A stretch of DNA of 64,000 bases from Anaerovibrio lipolyticus DSM 3074 (GTDB taxonomy: Bacteria; Bacillota; Negativicutes; Selenomonadales; Selenomonadaceae): positions 1-64,000 of the forward strand of contig NZ_FQYW01000017.1 in NCBI RefSeq assembly GCF_900141865.1, read 5' to 3'. The position numbers and the translations under genes were made by a program. Positions within the stretch are counted from its first letter, which is position 1. The number at the start of each line of letters is the position of its first letter. Of the stretch, positions 62,996-64,000 are shown in pieces. Below the pieces are notes generated by a model. That model was not told the origin of the DNA, made no database searches, and saw only the letters and a program-made list of their open reading frames with translations.

Positions 62996-63688
62996 TTACT
63001 TCACAGATGTCTTGCCGTCATCAGCCAAATATACGGTCAGTTTTTTGCTCTTCAGTGTATTGTTATCCTGAACAGCCCAGGCGTTGCCAGTTATAATAGC
63101 CTTGCCCTTTTCCTTGCCCCAATAATCCACCTGGTCGCCACCGGCCTCCATGTTATTCTTAGGGCTTACCATATATGCATTACCATTACCTACGATGTGA
63201 TCTTCCTTCATAAATCCGCGAATCAGATCAGCTCTAAAGGTCCCATCCGCTGAAGTGATGCTGCCACCACTTGGAATCAACACATACTCATCCTTTTGGA
63301 AGTATTCCACCTTAGGCCCCATAAAATGCTTGTCAGCCTTGGTGCCGTTTACAGAGCCTACGGCAATCATGTGGTCAGGACCATCAGTGGTTACCAAATC
63401 AGCAGTTACCCGCATGTCTTCCTTTGTGGCCACCACATTGCCCCTTACCTTGCCTTCCTGGGTCTTGGAATTATACTCTGCATAATTACCTGTAACAGTG
63501 GCATTACCCTTGGTCATTACCACATTACCCTTGGCAGAGGCCAGACCACTTGCCATATCATATTCTACTTCCTCTGCATCAAGGGTTGCCGGCTCGTTAT
63601 TATCTGCTGCATAAATAGTGCCTGAAACCGCCATGGTAGCAATACCAGCCATAACAATTGCTTTTTTTATGTTCAATCTCATTCTCAT
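62996..63688 (-). CDS. lptA: LptA/OstA-like periplasmic LPS transport protein
   Basis: This is a periplasmic bridge protein with a signal peptide ([20 protein letters not shown]) and repeated beta-strand units of the OstA fold ([40 protein letters not shown]). It forms the LPS-conducting jellyroll filament in diderms. It is 18 bases upstream of lptB and 11 bases downstream of lptC. AGGAG precedes the ATG. Confidence 0.9.
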   Translation of the reverse strand: MRMRLNIKKAIVMAGIATMAVSGTIYAADNNEPATLDAEEVEYDMASGLASAKGNVVMTKGNATVTGNYAEYNSKTQEGKVRGNVVATKEDMRVTADLVTTDGPDHMIAVGSVNGTKADKHFMGPKVEYFQKDEYVLIPSGGSITSADGTFRADLIRGFMKEDHIVGNGNAYMVSPKNNMEAGGDQVDYWGKEKGKAIITGNAWAVQDNNTLKSKKLTVYLADDGKTSVK

Positions 63689-63699
63689 AGCTTATTCTC

Positions 63700-64000
63700 C
63701 TATTCCTTTTTACCCTTTTCCAGATGGGCTTTTCCAATGGCCTTGAACTTGGTAAAACCGTTAGTACTCTCTATGCGGTCGCCAGAAGCCTTTATATGTT
63801 CCTTTTCGTACTCAATCTTTGCGTCTCCCTTCATGGCCAGCATATCCTTATCGGACAGCCACTCCACTTCCTTACAGGAGAACTTTCCGCCATCACTGGA
63901 TTTTCCTTCAACACCATCGGTAATTTCCAAATGATGATCCTTTTCCTTATATATAGCCTTTGGAGCCTTCAATTCAACAGTGCGGCCGTCCTCAAAATTA
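63700..64000 (-). CDS. lptC: LptC/OstA-type LPS export protein, C-terminal part (runs off window)
   Basis: The frame is open to the window edge, so the N-terminus lies beyond 64000. The visible ~99 residues are beta-rich with a repeated pattern (DHHLEITDGVEGKSSDGGKF; LAMKGDAKIEYEKEHIKASG), as in the C-terminal jellyroll of LptC. Position before lptA and lptB supports LptC. It ends 11 bases before the lptA start. Confidence 0.8.
   Translation of the reverse strand, partial: NFEDGRTVELKAPKAIYKEKDHHLEITDGVEGKSSDGGKFSCKEVEWLSDKDMLAMKGDAKIEYEKEHIKASGDRIESTNGFTKFKAIGKAHLEKGKKE

Overview
The window comes from the chromosome of a diderm Firmicute, most likely a member of the Negativicutes (Selenomonadaceae-like). 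Two signals support this. The right end carries an LPS-export block (lptC-lptA-lptB-lptF/G), which requires an outer membrane. The genes from yaaR to yabE keep the order known from Bacillus (yaaR-holB-ricT-yabB-rsmI-metG-tatD-yabE), which requires a Firmicute backbone. Species cannot be named from the sequence alone. After about 7 kb nearly all genes lie on the minus strand, so the replication fork probably enters from the right. I see no insertion sequence, prophage or CRISPR array.

Layout. 0-0.7 kb: tRNA cluster (Tyr, Arg, Met/Ile2, Gly) behind one strong promoter. 1.0-7.0 kb (plus strand): an unusual three-gene operon. It encodes a CheB-type methylesterase with a disabled receiver domain and two tandem proteins in which an APC-type amino-acid transporter is fused to a histidine-kinase-like C-terminus. 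7.1-12.0 kb: a methyl-accepting chemotaxis protein and a hybrid sensor kinase with two solute-binding domains. 12.2-17.5 kb: tRNA-Thr, an unrecognised 490-aa protein, an amino-acid permease preceded by a cluster of five DnaA-box-like sites, a small coiled-coil protein and a GGDEF/EAL protein. 17.7-25.8 kb: the Bacillus-like housekeeping operon. 25.9-28.8 kb: divergent serA and serC. 28.9-35.4 kb: lineage-type hypothetical and secreted proteins plus metA. 35.6-40.7 kb: PHP and HAD phosphatases, the siroheme-route heme genes ahbC/ahbD and a TetR regulator. 41.0-47.6 kb: one long transcription unit (AcoR-like regulator, trmB, ftsW-like, pyridoxamine kinase, TatD-linked radical SAM, yqeB, hypothetical). 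48.4-55.6 kb: the complete F1Fo ATP synthase operon (atpZ-I-B-E-F-H-A-G-D-C), with atpC carrying a +1 frameshift. 56.2-58.4 kb: UDP-GlcNAc 2-epimerase and a WecA/TagO-type transferase. 58.7-64.0 kb: comEB, a YqgF-like protein, DUF3084 and the lpt genes.

Second layer: two families of dispersed non-coding elements occupy gaps between transcription units. One is a set of roughly 180-200 bp nested palindromes that share a nearly constant loop (AACTCGCTTCGCTCARACA). Their stems differ between copies but stay complementary within each copy. The other is an approximately 145 bp element bounded by TTATAACG/CGTTATAA with conserved internal hairpins. I do not recognise either family. Together with the transporter-kinase/CheB operon they are the most novel content of the window.
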